A program made the position numbers and the translations under genes. A model generated the notes under the pieces. It was not told the origin of the DNA. It did no database searches and saw only the letters and a program-made list of their open reading frames with translations. This document shows, in pieces, positions 7,149 to 15,202 of a DNA stretch of 64,000 nucleotides. Positions within the stretch are counted from its first letter, which is position 1; every line of letters begins with the position of its first letter. Source of the DNA: Acidovorax carolinensis (GTDB lineage: Bacteria > Pseudomonadota > Gammaproteobacteria > Burkholderiales > Burkholderiaceae_C); contig NZ_CP021361.1 of NCBI RefSeq assembly GCF_002157145.1, positions 1,240,001-1,304,000 on the forward strand, read 5' to 3'.

Positions 7149-8383
7149 GCGGGCAGCGCCTGGGCACAGGCGTGGGCGCTGGCCCAGGCCCACTGAAAGT
7201 TGTAGCCACCCAGCCAGCCCGTCACGTCGACCACCTCGCCAATGAAGTACAGGCCGGGCTGCGTCTTGCACTCCATGGTCTGCTGGGACAGCACGCGCGT
7301 GTCCACGCCGCCCAGCGTGACCTCGGCCTTTTTGTAGCCCTCGGTGCCCGTGGGCGTGAGCTCCCAGCGCGCCAGTTGCTCGGCCAGCCGCGCCAGGGCC
7401 TTGTCGCTGGCCTCGTTGATGGGGCGCTGCCAATCGGCCTCGCGCTGGGCCCAGGCGTCGGCCAGGCGGCTCGGGACCAACGTGGCCACCTCATTGGCGA
7501 TCAGCTTGCGTGAGCGGGCCTTGGCCTGCGCCAGCGCGGCGGGCAAGTCCACCGTGGGTGCCAGGTTGATGGCCAGTGGTGTGCCTTCTTGCCAGTAGCT
7601 CGATATCTGCAGCACCGCCGGGCCCGAGAGGCCACGGTGGGTGAACAGCAGGTCTTCGTCAAACGCCATGCGGTTTTTCTTGCTACCGGTGCTGATCTGC
7701 ACCGGCAAAGCCAGCCCCGCCAGCTGCGCATAGGGGGCCCAGCCCGCACCGTCAAAGGTCAGCGGCACGAGGCCCGGGCGGCGTTCTATGAGCGCAATGC
7801 CGAACTGCTGCGCCAGCCGATAGCCAAAGTCGGTGGCGCCGATCTTGGGGATCGACAGGCCGCCGGTGGCAATCACCAGCGAGCGCGCTGCTACCGGCCC
7901 GCGATCGGTATCCATTTGATAGCTTCCTGCGCTTTGTGCATCGGCGCCAGGGGCTGAAAAGGCTATTTTTTTGACACCGCAGGGTTGCCAGTGCGTGACG
8001 CCACCGGCGGCGCATTCCGCCAGCAGCATGGCGATGATGTCCTCGGCCGAGCGGTCGGCAAACAGCTGGCCCTTGTGCTTTTCATGAAAGGCAATGCCGT
8101 GCTTTTGCACCAGCGCGATGAAGTCCGCCGGTGTGTAGCGCGACAGCGCCGAGCGGCAGAACTGCGGGTTCTGCCCCACAAAGTGTTTGTGCGGCGCGGC
8201 GGGGTCGAGGTCGCGGTTGGTGAAGTTGCAGCGCCCGCCGCCCGAGATGCGAATCTTTTCGGCCACCTTGTCGGCATGGTCGATGAGCAGAACTCTCAGG
8301 CCGCGCTGGCCGGCCTGGGCGGCGCAGAACAGGCCGGCGGCGCCGGCACCGATGACGATGGCGTCGTAAAAAGGAATGGACAC
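7145..8383 (-). CDS. HI0933/YhiN family FAD-dependent oxidoreductase
   Basis: Flavoprotein of the HI0933 (YhiN/BaiN-like) family, about 412 residues. The N-terminal FAD motif reads IVIGAGAAGLFCAAQAG. SGGGRCNFTN follows near residue 45, SLVIATGGLSIPKIGATDFG in the middle, and the C-terminal signature GLYFIGEVVDVTGWLGGYNFQWAWASA. I place the start at a GTG (8383) just before the FAD motif because the upstream extension overlaps the divergent thioesterase. No clear ribosome site supports it. Residues of roughly 136-156 (KKIAFSAPGADAQSAGSYQ) are encoded by a copy of the atagct/agcgct repeat, in frame. The physiological substrate is unknown; some relatives reduce double bonds. Confidence 0.88.
   Translation of the reverse strand: MSIPFYDAIVIGAGAAGLFCAAQAGQRGLRVLLIDHADKVAEKIRISGGGRCNFTNRDLDPAAPHKHFVGQNPQFCRSALSRYTPADFIALVQKHGIAFHEKHKGQLFADRSAEDIIAMLLAECAAGGVTHWQPCGVKKIAFSAPGADAQSAGSYQMDTDRGPVAARSLVIATGGLSIPKIGATDFGYRLAQQFGIALIERRPGLVPLTFDGAGWAPYAQLAGLALPVQISTGSKKNRMAFDEDLLFTHRGLSGPAVLQISSYWQEGTPLAINLAPTVDLPAALAQAKARSRKLIANEVATLVPSRLADAWAQREADWQRPINEASDKALARLAEQLARWELTPTGTEGYKKAEVTLGGVDTRVLSQQTMECKTQPGLYFIGEVVDVTGWLGGYNFQWAWASAHACAQALPA
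7914..7974 (-). repeat. atagct/agcgct repeat inside the HI0933-family gene
   Basis: Minus strand AAAAAAATAGCC, then two GCGC-centred arms, then GAAGCTATCAAA match the family consensus. The copy lies entirely within an open reading frame without breaking it. Confidence 0.65.
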
Positions 8384-8455
8384 GGGGGTGGTGTGGGTCA
8401 GAGCGGAAACGGCAATTTTGCCCGGTGAGCGCGGGCGCGCTTCTAAAATTGGTGC

Positions 8456-8956
8456 ATGAACATCCCCTCCCACCAGCTCAGCATGACCGTGCTGATGTCC
8501 CCCGACATGGCCAATTTTTCGGGCAACGTGCACGGCGGCGCCATTTTGAAGCTGCTCGACCAGGTGGCGTATTCCTGCGCCAGCCGCTATTCGGCCTGCT
8601 ATGTGGTCACGCTGAGCGTGGACCAGGTGATGTTTCTGCAGCCCATCCATGTGGGCGAACTGGTGACGTTTCTCGCCAGCGTCAACTACACGGGCGCATC
8701 GTCGATGGAGGTGGGCATCAAGGTGGTGGCCGAAGACATCCGCTCGCAGGTGGTGCGGCATGTGAACAGCTGCTTTTTCACGATGGTGGCGGTGGACGAG
8801 GCGCGCAAACCGGTGAAGGTGCCGCCCCTGGCGCCTTCCACGCCCGATGAGCGCCGCCGCTGGGACGCCGCACTGCTGCGCAAATCGCTTCGCAAGGAGC
8901 TGGCCATGCGCTTTGAGCAGGCACGCCTGGCGCCGGGTGCAGCGCAGCCGGTCTGA
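8456..8956 (+). CDS. Acyl-CoA thioesterase (hotdog fold, YciA/BACH type)
   Basis: Single-hotdog acyl-CoA thioesterase of 166 residues, expected to hydrolyse acyl-CoA in the cytoplasm. The diagnostic segment is MSPDMANFSGNVHGGAILK, with NVHGGAILKLLDQVAY carrying the catalytic region. It is followed by VVTLSVDQVMFLQPIHVGELV and FTMVAVDEARKPVKVPPL, which are characteristic of YciA/cytosolic acyl-CoA hydrolases. The C-terminal 35 residues are charged. It is divergent from the flavoprotein gene. Chain-length preference cannot be inferred. Confidence 0.92.
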   Translation: MNIPSHQLSMTVLMSPDMANFSGNVHGGAILKLLDQVAYSCASRYSACYVVTLSVDQVMFLQPIHVGELVTFLASVNYTGASSMEVGIKVVAEDIRSQVVRHVNSCFFTMVAVDEARKPVKVPPLAPSTPDERRRWDAALLRKSLRKELAMRFEQARLAPGAAQPV

Positions 8957-8995
8957 TCAGCAACTGTGCTGCTTGCTTGCTGCCGCGCCGAGGCG

Positions 8996-9814
8996 TCAGC
9001 CCGCGCGGCGGCGTGCGGCAGCGGGCAGCGCGTGCGATGCCAGCGCCACGCCCCGCACCACATCGCCCACCACGATCACCGAGGGGCTGGCCAGCCCTTC
9101 GCGCGTGATGGTGGCGTGCAAACTGCCCAGCGTGGTGATGGCATGGCGCTGCTGGGGCAGGCTGGCGTGCTGGATGATGGCTACGGGTGTTTCGGGTGGC
9201 AGGCCGGTGAGCAGATCTTGCTCGATCTGCGCTGCGCCGCTCACACCCATGTAGATGACCAGTGTGAGCCGGGCATCGCGCGCGGTGGCGGCCAGCTGGC
9301 GCCAGTCGGTTCCGGCATCGCCGGGCTTGGCGTGGCCGGTGATGAAGACCACGCCGTGGGCATGTTCGCGGTGCGTGAGCGGCGCGCCCAGCGAGGTCAG
9401 GCCCGCCAGGCCCGCCGTGATGCCGTTGATGACGGTGACCGGCACACCCGCTGCACGCAGGTGCTCGACCTCTTCGCCACCACGGCCAAAGATGAACGGG
9501 TCGCCCCCCTTGAGGCGCACCACGTTCTCGCCTTCGTTCACGGCCATGAGCATCAGCTTTTCGATGAAGGCCTGCGGCGTGCTCTTGCAGCCGCCGCGCT
9601 TGCCCACATAGACGATGCGCGCCGTGGGCGATGCGTGCGCCACGACGGCATCGCTCACCAGGTCATCCACCAGCAGCACGGTGGCCGCCTGGATGGCCTT
9701 GAGGGCCTTGATGGTGAGAAGTTCCGGGTCGCCCGGGCCCGCGCCCACCAGCGTGCATGTTCCCCCGGAGGTGGCTGGCGGCGGCAGGCTGGTGGCGGGC
9801 ACGGTGGGTTTCAT
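8996..9814 (-). CDS. cobA: Uroporphyrinogen-III C-methyltransferase (SUMT)
   Basis: Transfers two methyl groups from S-adenosylmethionine to uroporphyrinogen III, giving precorrin-2 for siroheme. The 272 residues include the SUMT signatures LVGAGPGDPELLTIKAL near residue 22, VRLKGGDPFIFGRGGEE near residue 99, and TVINGITAGLAGLTSLGAPLTHR near residue 125. It is the single-domain form, without CysG oxidase/chelatase. Its start overlaps the ybiB stop by 4 bases. It is the last gene downstream of nirB-nirD-nasA, which makes sense because NirB needs siroheme. Confidence 0.96.
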   Translation of the reverse strand: MKPTVPATSLPPPATSGGTCTLVGAGPGDPELLTIKALKAIQAATVLLVDDLVSDAVVAHASPTARIVYVGKRGGCKSTPQAFIEKLMLMAVNEGENVVRLKGGDPFIFGRGGEEVEHLRAAGVPVTVINGITAGLAGLTSLGAPLTHREHAHGVVFITGHAKPGDAGTDWRQLAATARDARLTLVIYMGVSGAAQIEQDLLTGLPPETPVAIIQHASLPQQRHAITTLGSLHATITREGLASPSVIVVGDVVRGVALASHALPAAARRRAG

Positions 9815-10740
9815 GGTGTTGGCGATGGGGTCGATGTGGTTTGTGCAGCCAGACGCAATATGTGTTCCACCTGCTGCGCCAGCGCTGCTGGAACGGGCAG
9901 GTGGCCGTCCAGAACCTGCCGGGTGTAACGCGCGGTGGTGTCGATGTCAATCTCGGTGGGCAGGCCTGGCACATCGGGCGCGGTGCCGGGTTGCTGCTCT
10001 TGCAGCAGCTGGTGCACCCCGGCCACGAAGGCGTCGTAGCGGGGCGTGCGGCGCGGGTCGGCCGCCACCTCGCCTTCGAGGCCGCGCGAGAGCAGGGCGG
10101 TCATGTGCATGGCGCCAAAGGTGGCCTGCAGCATGTCGTAATACTCGGGATGGGTGTAGCTGGTCACCACCACGGCGGCGCCCGCGCAGGGGTTCATGAT
10201 CTTCACGGCGCTGTGCCCCGCGTTGCGCAGCCCCACTACTTCGCGCACGGCCAGCAGGCGTGCCAGGCCGGCGTGCAGGTGCCGGGTATCGATATGGGCC
10301 ACGCTTCCGGTTGATATTTTTTCAGGAGCTGTTAGCGCAGGAATACCAAGCGCCAGCAGCACATCGGATGCCAAAACCCGGCGTTTTTCGGTGCGCATGC
10401 CGTGCAGCAGCACGGGCAACCCCTCGCGCGCCAGAAGCAGTGCCAGCAGCGGCGTCAGCACGGGCAGCTTGCGCGCACCGTTGTAGCTGGGCAGCACGAC
10501 CAGGGGGCGGTCGCTGGCGGGCAGCAGCGCCATGCGGCTGTGGGTGGCGTCAAGAAAACCGCACATTTCCTCAGCCGTTTCGCCCTTGATGCGCATGGCC
10601 AGGCAGAAGGCGCCAACCTCCAGGTCGCTGGCGGCGCCGTCTAGCACCTGGCCGAACAGGTCGGCCGCCTGCTCCCGCGTGAGCGGCTTGGAGCCGCGTG
10701 GCCCACGGCCGATTTCCTTGATGTACTGGCTAATGCCCAT
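9811..10740 (-). CDS. ybiB: YbiB family protein (TrpD-like fold, DNA-binding)
   Basis: 309-residue member of the YbiB/TrpD2 family, which shares the anthranilate phosphoribosyltransferase fold but is reported to bind nucleic acid rather than act in tryptophan synthesis. Visible features: GISQYIKEIGRGPRGSKPLTREQA at the N terminus, the helical FCLAMRIKGETAEEMCGFLDAT, PSYNGARKLPVLTPLLALLLA, and KIMNPCAGAAVVVTSYTHPEY. Residues of about 125-145 (LLALGIPALTAPEKISTG) coincide with a repeat copy read in frame. It sits between nasA and cobA on the same strand, overlapping cobA by 4 bases. Confidence 0.85.
   Translation of the reverse strand: MGISQYIKEIGRGPRGSKPLTREQAADLFGQVLDGAASDLEVGAFCLAMRIKGETAEEMCGFLDATHSRMALLPASDRPLVVLPSYNGARKLPVLTPLLALLLAREGLPVLLHGMRTEKRRVLASDVLLALGIPALTAPEKISTGSVAHIDTRHLHAGLARLLAVREVVGLRNAGHSAVKIMNPCAGAAVVVTSYTHPEYYDMLQATFGAMHMTALLSRGLEGEVAADPRRTPRYDAFVAGVHQLLQEQQPGTAPDVPGLPTEIDIDTTARYTRQVLDGHLPVPAALAQQVEHILRLAAQTTSTPSPTP
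10305..10365 (-). repeat. Probable atagct/agcgct repeat inside ybiB
   Basis: Minus strand CTGGCGCTTGGTATTCCTGC, then GCTAACAGCTCCTGAAAAAATATCA, keeps the arms, the spacer and the A-rich end of the family. It is more diverged than other copies and is read in frame. Confidence 0.5.
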
Positions 10741-10768
10741 GGTTTTGGTTGGCGGGATGGGTGAAAAA

Positions 10769-10839
10769 GGGCTCCAGCGTCGTTATTTCGGCTTGCCGTA
10801 TGCAAGTACTGTCTGCGCCGAGATGCCTAGCTGGAGCCC
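10769..10839. repeat. Inverted repeat between nasA and ybiB
   Basis: Perfect 10-bp arms GGGCTCCAGC (10769-10778) and GCTGGAGCCC (10830-10839) are separated by 51 bp. They lie within the 166-bp gap between two genes of the nitrate operon. No T run follows on either side. This may be a processing site or a repeat remnant. Confidence 0.55.
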
Positions 10840-10906
10840 AGTTGCACCCATCCTGATGCTGTGGGTGATTGGTTCGCTATTTTCCTTGAGATCAGACAAC
10901 TTTTGG

Positions 10907-13753
10907 TTATATGGCGGCCTGCGCCAGCGGCTTGGGCGCCAGCGGCCCCGCGGCGCGCACCATGCGCTTGAGTTCGGGCAGGCACGAGCCGCATTGGGTG
11001 CCGCAGCGCAGTTGGCCTTGCAGCTGGGCCAGGCGGTCGTCGTCGGTGCCGTGGCATTGGGCCAGCTTCGCGTTGATGGCGGTGTCGGTCACGTTGAAGC
11101 AGGTGCACACCGGCTTGCCGCGCGACTGCACCGCCACGGGTGCCTTGGCGCCGGGCACCAGCAGCAGGCGGCCATAGGTCTGTGCGGGCAGTTCTTCTTG
11201 CAGCAGGGTCTTGAGCCAGCCTTCGGCGCTGGTGTCACCCGCCAGCACGATGCCTTCCAGCGTGGTGTTGTCCCCATGGCGTGCCAGCCGCGCCGCGCGG
11301 CGCTGGCCGCGCTTCTTGTCGGCGTAGCGCAGCGTGTCGGTGGTGGCCAGGCCCAGCAGGGATTCGATGCGTTCCACCATGGCGTCCGGCGGGGCCTCGT
11401 GCGCGGCGGCGCGCAGCAGCACACCCACGCGCTCGCGCCCGGGTTCACCCAGCGGCGTGTTGTTGCTGAAGGGCACACAACTGGTGAACTGGAAGACGGG
11501 AAACTGTGCCATGAGTGCGGACAAGGCTTCGCGCGCAGCCAATGCCCTGTCAGCGGGCAGCCAGGCCATGGCCAGTAGCGTCCACGGCAGTTCGGCCTTG
11601 AGCACTTTGACGGCGGCGTGTTTCAGCTCGGGCTGTTTGGAGGTGGGGCAGAACGCCGAGGTGGTGAGCGCATTCACGCCCGCCAGCCGTTCGCCGGTGG
11701 AGGAGCAGCCGCTCAAGAATTCGCTGCCCCAGTGCATGGCTATGAAGGCCTGCGACAGGCCCAGCGTGGCATCGGCCTGCACGGGCACCACGATGGAGCC
11801 GCGCTTGCTGGTCACATGCACGAGGTCACCGTTTTTCAGGCCGCGTCGTTCCATGTCCTGCGGGTGCAGTTGCACGCTGGGCTCGGCCACATGGCCGAAC
11901 AGGCGGCCCAGGGTGCCGGTGCGGGTCATGCCGTGCCACTGGTCGCGCAGGCGGCCGGTGGTCAGGCTGAAGGGGTAGCGCGAGTCGCGTTGTTCGGCGG
12001 TGGGTTGCCAGGCATGTGCTGCAAAGCGTGCGCGGCCGTCGCTGGTGGGGAAGATGCCGTCTTCGTACAGGCGGGCCTTGCCCGAGGCTGCACCCTCAGG
12101 CAGTGGCCATTGCTGCGGGCCTTGGGATTCGAGCAGGTCCCACGACAACCCGGTGATGTCCAGGTCGCGCCCGCGCGTGCTTTCGCGGTGTTCGTTCCAC
12201 ACCATTTCAGCGCCCTGGTCGGCGTGGTCGGTGGTGTAGGGAAACAGCGTGGGCTGGCCGGGGCGCAGGCGTGCCTCGAGCTGGTGCGCAAACTGCACCG
12301 CAATGGCCCAGTCGTGGCGCGCCAGGCCGGGTGCGGGCACGGCAGTGCGCACGCGGGAAATGCGGCGCTCGCTGTTGGTCACGGTGCCGGTTTTTTCGCC
12401 CCAGGTGGTGGCGGGCAGCAGCAGGTCGGCGAATTGCGCGGTTTCAGCCGTGGCAAAGGCCTCCTGCACCACCACGAACTCGGCGCGCTGCAGCGCGCGG
12501 CGCACGGTGGCCTGGTCGGGCATGCTTTGCGCGGGGTTGGTGCAGGCAATCCACAGGGCCTTGACCTCGCCATCGGCAGCGGCCTGGAACATTTCTACCG
12601 CTGTCTTGCCGGGCTGGCTGGGCACATCGGCCACGCCCCACAGCGCGGCCACTTCGGCACGGTGCTGGGGGTTGGCCAGATCACGGTGCGCGCTGAGCAA
12701 ATTGGCCATGCCACCCACCTCGCGCCCGCCCATGGCGTTGGGTTGGCCGGTCAGGCTGAACGGCCCCGCGCCGGGCTTGCCGATCTGGCCCGTGGCCAGG
12801 TGCAGGTTGATGAGCGCGGCGTTCTTGGCGGTGCCGCTGCTGCTCTGGTTGAGGCCCTGGCAGTAGAGGCTCAGCGTGGCTTTGGACGTTGCAAACCACT
12901 TTGCGGCCGTGGTCAGGTCGGCCACCGAGATGCCGCACACCTGCGCCACGCGCTCGGGTGTGGCGTCGCGCACCAGGGCCTTGAGTTCATCGAAACCTGT
13001 GGTGTGTGCGGCAATGAAAGCCGCGTCGATCCAGCCCTCCCACAGCATCAGGTGCAGCATGCCGTTGAACAGCATCACGTCGCTGCCCGGCTGTATGGGC
13101 AAAAACAGGTCGGCCATGCCGGCGGTGTCGGTGCGGCGCGGATCGGCCACGATGAGCTTCATGCCCGGGTTGGCGGCGCGTGCGTCTTCGATGCGGCGGA
13201 ACAGCACAGGGTGGGCCCAGGCCGTGTTGCTGCCCACGATGAACAGGCACTGCGCGTGGTTCAAATCGTCATAGCAGGCGGGCGGCGCGTCGGCGCCCAG
13301 CGTGCTCTTGTAGCCCGCCACGGCGCTGCTCATGCACAGGCGCGAGTTGGTGTCGATGTTGTTGGTGCCGATCAGGCCCTTGGCCAGCTTGTTGAAGACG
13401 TAATAGTCCTCGGTGAGCAGCTGGCCGCTGACGTAAAAGCCCACGGCATCGGGGCCATGCTGTGCGATGGTGTTGGCGAATTTGTCTGCGGCCATTGCCA
13501 GCGCTGATTCCCACGGTAGAGGCAGTGCTGCTGCGTTGCGCTGCGCGCGGTGCAGGGGGTGCAGCAGACGGGTCTGCAGTGTGATGGGGCTGGTGGCAGT
13601 GAGGTGCAGGGTCGAGCCCTTGGTGCACAGGCGGCCGAAGTTGGCGGGGTGGGTGGGGTCGCCGCGCACACCGGTGATTTGCGCGCCTTCGGATTCGATG
13701 ATCACGCCGCAGCCTACGCCGCAGTAGGGGCAGGTGGATTTGGTTTCTTGCAT
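10907..13753 (-). CDS. nasA: Assimilatory nitrate reductase, catalytic subunit
   Basis: Cytoplasmic molybdenum enzyme that reduces nitrate to nitrite. The 948 residues begin with a [4Fe-4S] motif (CPYCGVGCGV, Cys 8, 11 and 15, plus a Cys in GRLCTKG near 43). The molybdopterin-guanine-dinucleotide domains follow, with DTNSRLCMSSAVAGYK, PGMKLIVADPRRTDTA and LTGQPNAMGGREVGG. The dinucleotide-binding C-terminal domain contains SLTTGRLRDQWHGMTRTG. The last 70 residues add a BFD-like [2Fe-2S] segment (VCTCFNVTD ... RCGTQCGSC), the form typical of single-polypeptide NasA/NasC enzymes. It is third in the nirB operon, separated from nirD by a 686-bp palindromic repeat. It needs the molybdenum cofactor that mog helps make. 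Confidence 0.96.
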   Translation of the reverse strand: MQETKSTCPYCGVGCGVIIESEGAQITGVRGDPTHPANFGRLCTKGSTLHLTATSPITLQTRLLHPLHRAQRNAAALPLPWESALAMAADKFANTIAQHGPDAVGFYVSGQLLTEDYYVFNKLAKGLIGTNNIDTNSRLCMSSAVAGYKSTLGADAPPACYDDLNHAQCLFIVGSNTAWAHPVLFRRIEDARAANPGMKLIVADPRRTDTAGMADLFLPIQPGSDVMLFNGMLHLMLWEGWIDAAFIAAHTTGFDELKALVRDATPERVAQVCGISVADLTTAAKWFATSKATLSLYCQGLNQSSSGTAKNAALINLHLATGQIGKPGAGPFSLTGQPNAMGGREVGGMANLLSAHRDLANPQHRAEVAALWGVADVPSQPGKTAVEMFQAAADGEVKALWIACTNPAQSMPDQATVRRALQRAEFVVVQEAFATAETAQFADLLLPATTWGEKTGTVTNSERRISRVRTAVPAPGLARHDWAIAVQFAHQLEARLRPGQPTLFPYTTDHADQGAEMVWNEHRESTRGRDLDITGLSWDLLESQGPQQWPLPEGAASGKARLYEDGIFPTSDGRARFAAHAWQPTAEQRDSRYPFSLTTGRLRDQWHGMTRTGTLGRLFGHVAEPSVQLHPQDMERRGLKNGDLVHVTSKRGSIVVPVQADATLGLSQAFIAMHWGSEFLSGCSSTGERLAGVNALTTSAFCPTSKQPELKHAAVKVLKAELPWTLLAMAWLPADRALAAREALSALMAQFPVFQFTSCVPFSNNTPLGEPGRERVGVLLRAAAHEAPPDAMVERIESLLGLATTDTLRYADKKRGQRRAARLARHGDNTTLEGIVLAGDTSAEGWLKTLLQEELPAQTYGRLLLVPGAKAPVAVQSRGKPVCTCFNVTDTAINAKLAQCHGTDDDRLAQLQGQLRCGTQCGSCLPELKRMVRAAGPLAPKPLAQAAI

Positions 13754-13770
13754 GGCGTGGGTTTTGGGTG

Positions 13771-13822
13771 TTTTTGGGCTCTAGCGCTTATTCATCAAGC
13801 GCTGGTAGCTATTTTTTCTGTA
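13771..13822. repeat. atagct/agcgct repeat upstream of nasA
   Basis: CTCTAGCGCTTATTCATCAAGCGCTGGTAGCTATTTTTT pattern: two AGCGCT arms around a TTATTCATC spacer, then TAGCTA and a T run. It lies 18-70 bp before the nasA start. Confidence 0.8.
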
Positions 13823-13839
13823 GTGTCTATTTTTCACTG

Positions 13840-13872
13840 GCCGTTCGTGCTGAGCTTGTCGAAGCCGGAACG
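13840..13872. repeat. Interspersed motif gttcgtgctgagcttgtcgaag
   Basis: GTTCGTGCTGAGCTTGTCGA within 13845-13866 is a short motif that I recognise as recurring in many proteobacterial intergenic regions. It is partly self-complementary around GAGCTT. It lies just outside the large palindrome. Confidence 0.5.
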
Positions 13873-13902
13873 TGCCAGTTGGGACAGCATGCTTGGTTTC
13901 AA

Positions 13903-14588
13903 GGCGGAGGCCGGGAGTCGCCCGGCATGCGAGTAACTTTCTTTTGCTTCGCCAAAAGAAAGTCACCAAAGAAAAGGCGACCCCCAGTCTGCGACCCCTT
14001 CGCTGCGCTACGGGGCGACCTGCGTCGGTGCGGTTGCGGGGTGCGCCGCAGAACTCACTGCGCTGCTGTGCAGCTCCGTTCAAACAACTGCGGCGAGTCA
14101 GATCACGAGGCATGCGCGCTTCGACGCGCATGCTCACCCCGCAAGCGCCCCGACGCAGGCGCAGCCAGCAGGGGTTGGACAGCCGAACAGCCGAATATCC
14201 ACACGGGCCATTGCTTCGCTCGGCCCAGTTTGCGCAGCGCGTGGCGCTTGCGCCTGCGATGTGGGGCCGAGCGCAGCGCAGCGAAGCAATGGCCCGAATG
14301 GATGTTGGTTCCCCAGCCCCTCTGTATGTGCCGAGGAGCGCAGCGGGCGGGGTGGCATGTGTGCCGCAGGACACACATGCATCGTGGTCTGACTCGTCGC
14401 AGTTGTTTGAGCGGAGCGCGTCAGCGCGCAGCGAGTTCTGCGACGCACCCCGTCGGCGAGCACCACAGGTTGCCCCAGCGCGCAGCGCTGGGGACGCAGA
14501 CAGCGGGGTCGCCTTTTCTTTGGTGACTTTCTTTTGGCGACGCAAAAGAAAGTTACTGCGCCGCCGGGCGCATACCCCGGCCTCCGCC
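13903..14588. repeat. 686-bp imperfect palindrome between nirD and nasA
   Basis: The two halves are inverted, diverged copies of one unit of about 340 bp centred near 14246. Outer ends GGCGGAGGCCGGG and CCCCGGCCTCCGCC pair. Next come near-identical blocks containing AACTTTCTTTTGC and AAGTCACCAAAGAAAAGGCG, then CAAACAACTGCG. The centre is flanked by GGGCCATTGCTTCGCT (14205-14220) and its reverse complement (14280-14295). Each arm also folds on itself: GCATGCGCG/CGCGCATGC at 14110-14133 and GCATGTGTG/CACACATGC at 14355-14380, two stems related by compensatory changes. The long open frames crossing it are by-products of the repeat and have no recognisable domain. Confidence 0.85.
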
Positions 14589-14633
14589 CTCTGCAAAGGC
14601 AAGCCAGCAAAAATAGGCAGCCCCGTAAACAAA

Positions 14634-15017
14634 TCAAACCCCCACAGTCCTGCGTGCAGGCCCCGCCACAGGCCGGGTCAGATCGGTCGCTACAGATGCC
14701 AACTCCTGCGAATCCATATACACCGCCCCATCCTCCACCCTCACCGCAAACTTCGGCGTGCACCCCTCATCCGGCGCCGCCGCCTGCCCATCGCACAAGC
14801 CAATCGTCCAGTTGTGCATCGGGCAAGCCACCTGCGTGCCAAACACAATGCCTTGGCTCAGCGGCCCGCCCTTGTGCGGGCAGCGGTCCAGCAGCGCAAA
14901 AACGCCGCCCGCATCGTTGCGGAAAACCGCCACATCCAGGCCCTTTTCGCGGGCGACGCGGCGCGAGCCGAGCACCGGGATGTCTTCCACGCGGCAGATC
15001 AGTTTCCAGGCATTCAT
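14634..15017 (-). CDS. nirD: Nitrite reductase small subunit, Rieske type
   Basis: Small subunit of the NADH-dependent assimilatory nitrite reductase, partner of NirB. The 127 residues carry a complete Rieske [2Fe-2S] ligand set: C46 and H48 in RCPHKGG, C65 and H68 in ACPMHNW. Some enterobacterial NirD proteins lack these ligands, so this one probably holds a real cluster. The body (FAVRVEDGAVYMD) is typical of NirD. It lies after nirB but is separated from it by 185 bp holding a repeat and a MITE, and from nasA by the 686-bp palindrome. All are on the same strand, so operon membership is likely if read-through persists. Confidence 0.95.
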   Translation of the reverse strand: MNAWKLICRVEDIPVLGSRRVAREKGLDVAVFRNDAGGVFALLDRCPHKGGPLSQGIVFGTQVACPMHNWTIGLCDGQAAAPDEGCTPKFAVRVEDGAVYMDSQELASVATDLTRPVAGPARRTVGV

Positions 15018-15074
15018 TGCTATTCCTTTGGTAGCTGCTTGCGCTTATCCATCAAGCGCTAGAGACATTTTTTA
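15018..15074. repeat. atagct/agcgct repeat between nirD and the MITE
   Basis: GGTAGCTGCTTGCGCTTATCCATCAAGCGCTAGAGACATTTTTTA: paired GCGCTT/AAGCGC arms plus the T-rich end. The T-rich end (ATTTTTTA) is the target into which the neighbouring MITE inserted. Confidence 0.8.
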
Positions 15075-15188
15075 GGCTCTTCTAGCGAATAGTAGTGATG
15101 GCATGCTCCGTACGTCCTCAAACAGCGTTTTTGGAGTACGGCGTTTATCGAGTGCATCACTAGCATTCGCTAGAAGAGCCATTTTTTA
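15067..15188. mobile_element. 106-bp MITE with 8-bp target duplication
   Basis: The element spans 15075-15180. Terminal inverted repeats of 26 bp start GGCTCTTCTAGCGAAT and match with two mismatches. It is flanked by a perfect direct repeat ATTTTTTA (15067-15074 and 15181-15188). The core has a second small inverted repeat (CCGTAC/GTACGG). It is too short to encode a transposase. The 8-bp AT-rich duplication and GGCTCTT ends suggest mobilisation by an ISL3-like transposase, which is an inference from family features. Confidence 0.85.
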
Positions 15189-15202
15189 TTCAATAAATGG
15201 GA

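Noticed and set aside
11618..13507. 629-codon open frame opposite nasA
   Set aside because: Antisense to an intact nitrate reductase gene, with no motif and low-complexity composition.
13768..14763. Several overlapping open frames in the nirD-nasA gap
   Set aside because: They run through both arms of the 686-bp palindrome on both strands and mirror each other; Arg/Cys/Ser-rich with no family resemblance. Better explained by repeat structure.
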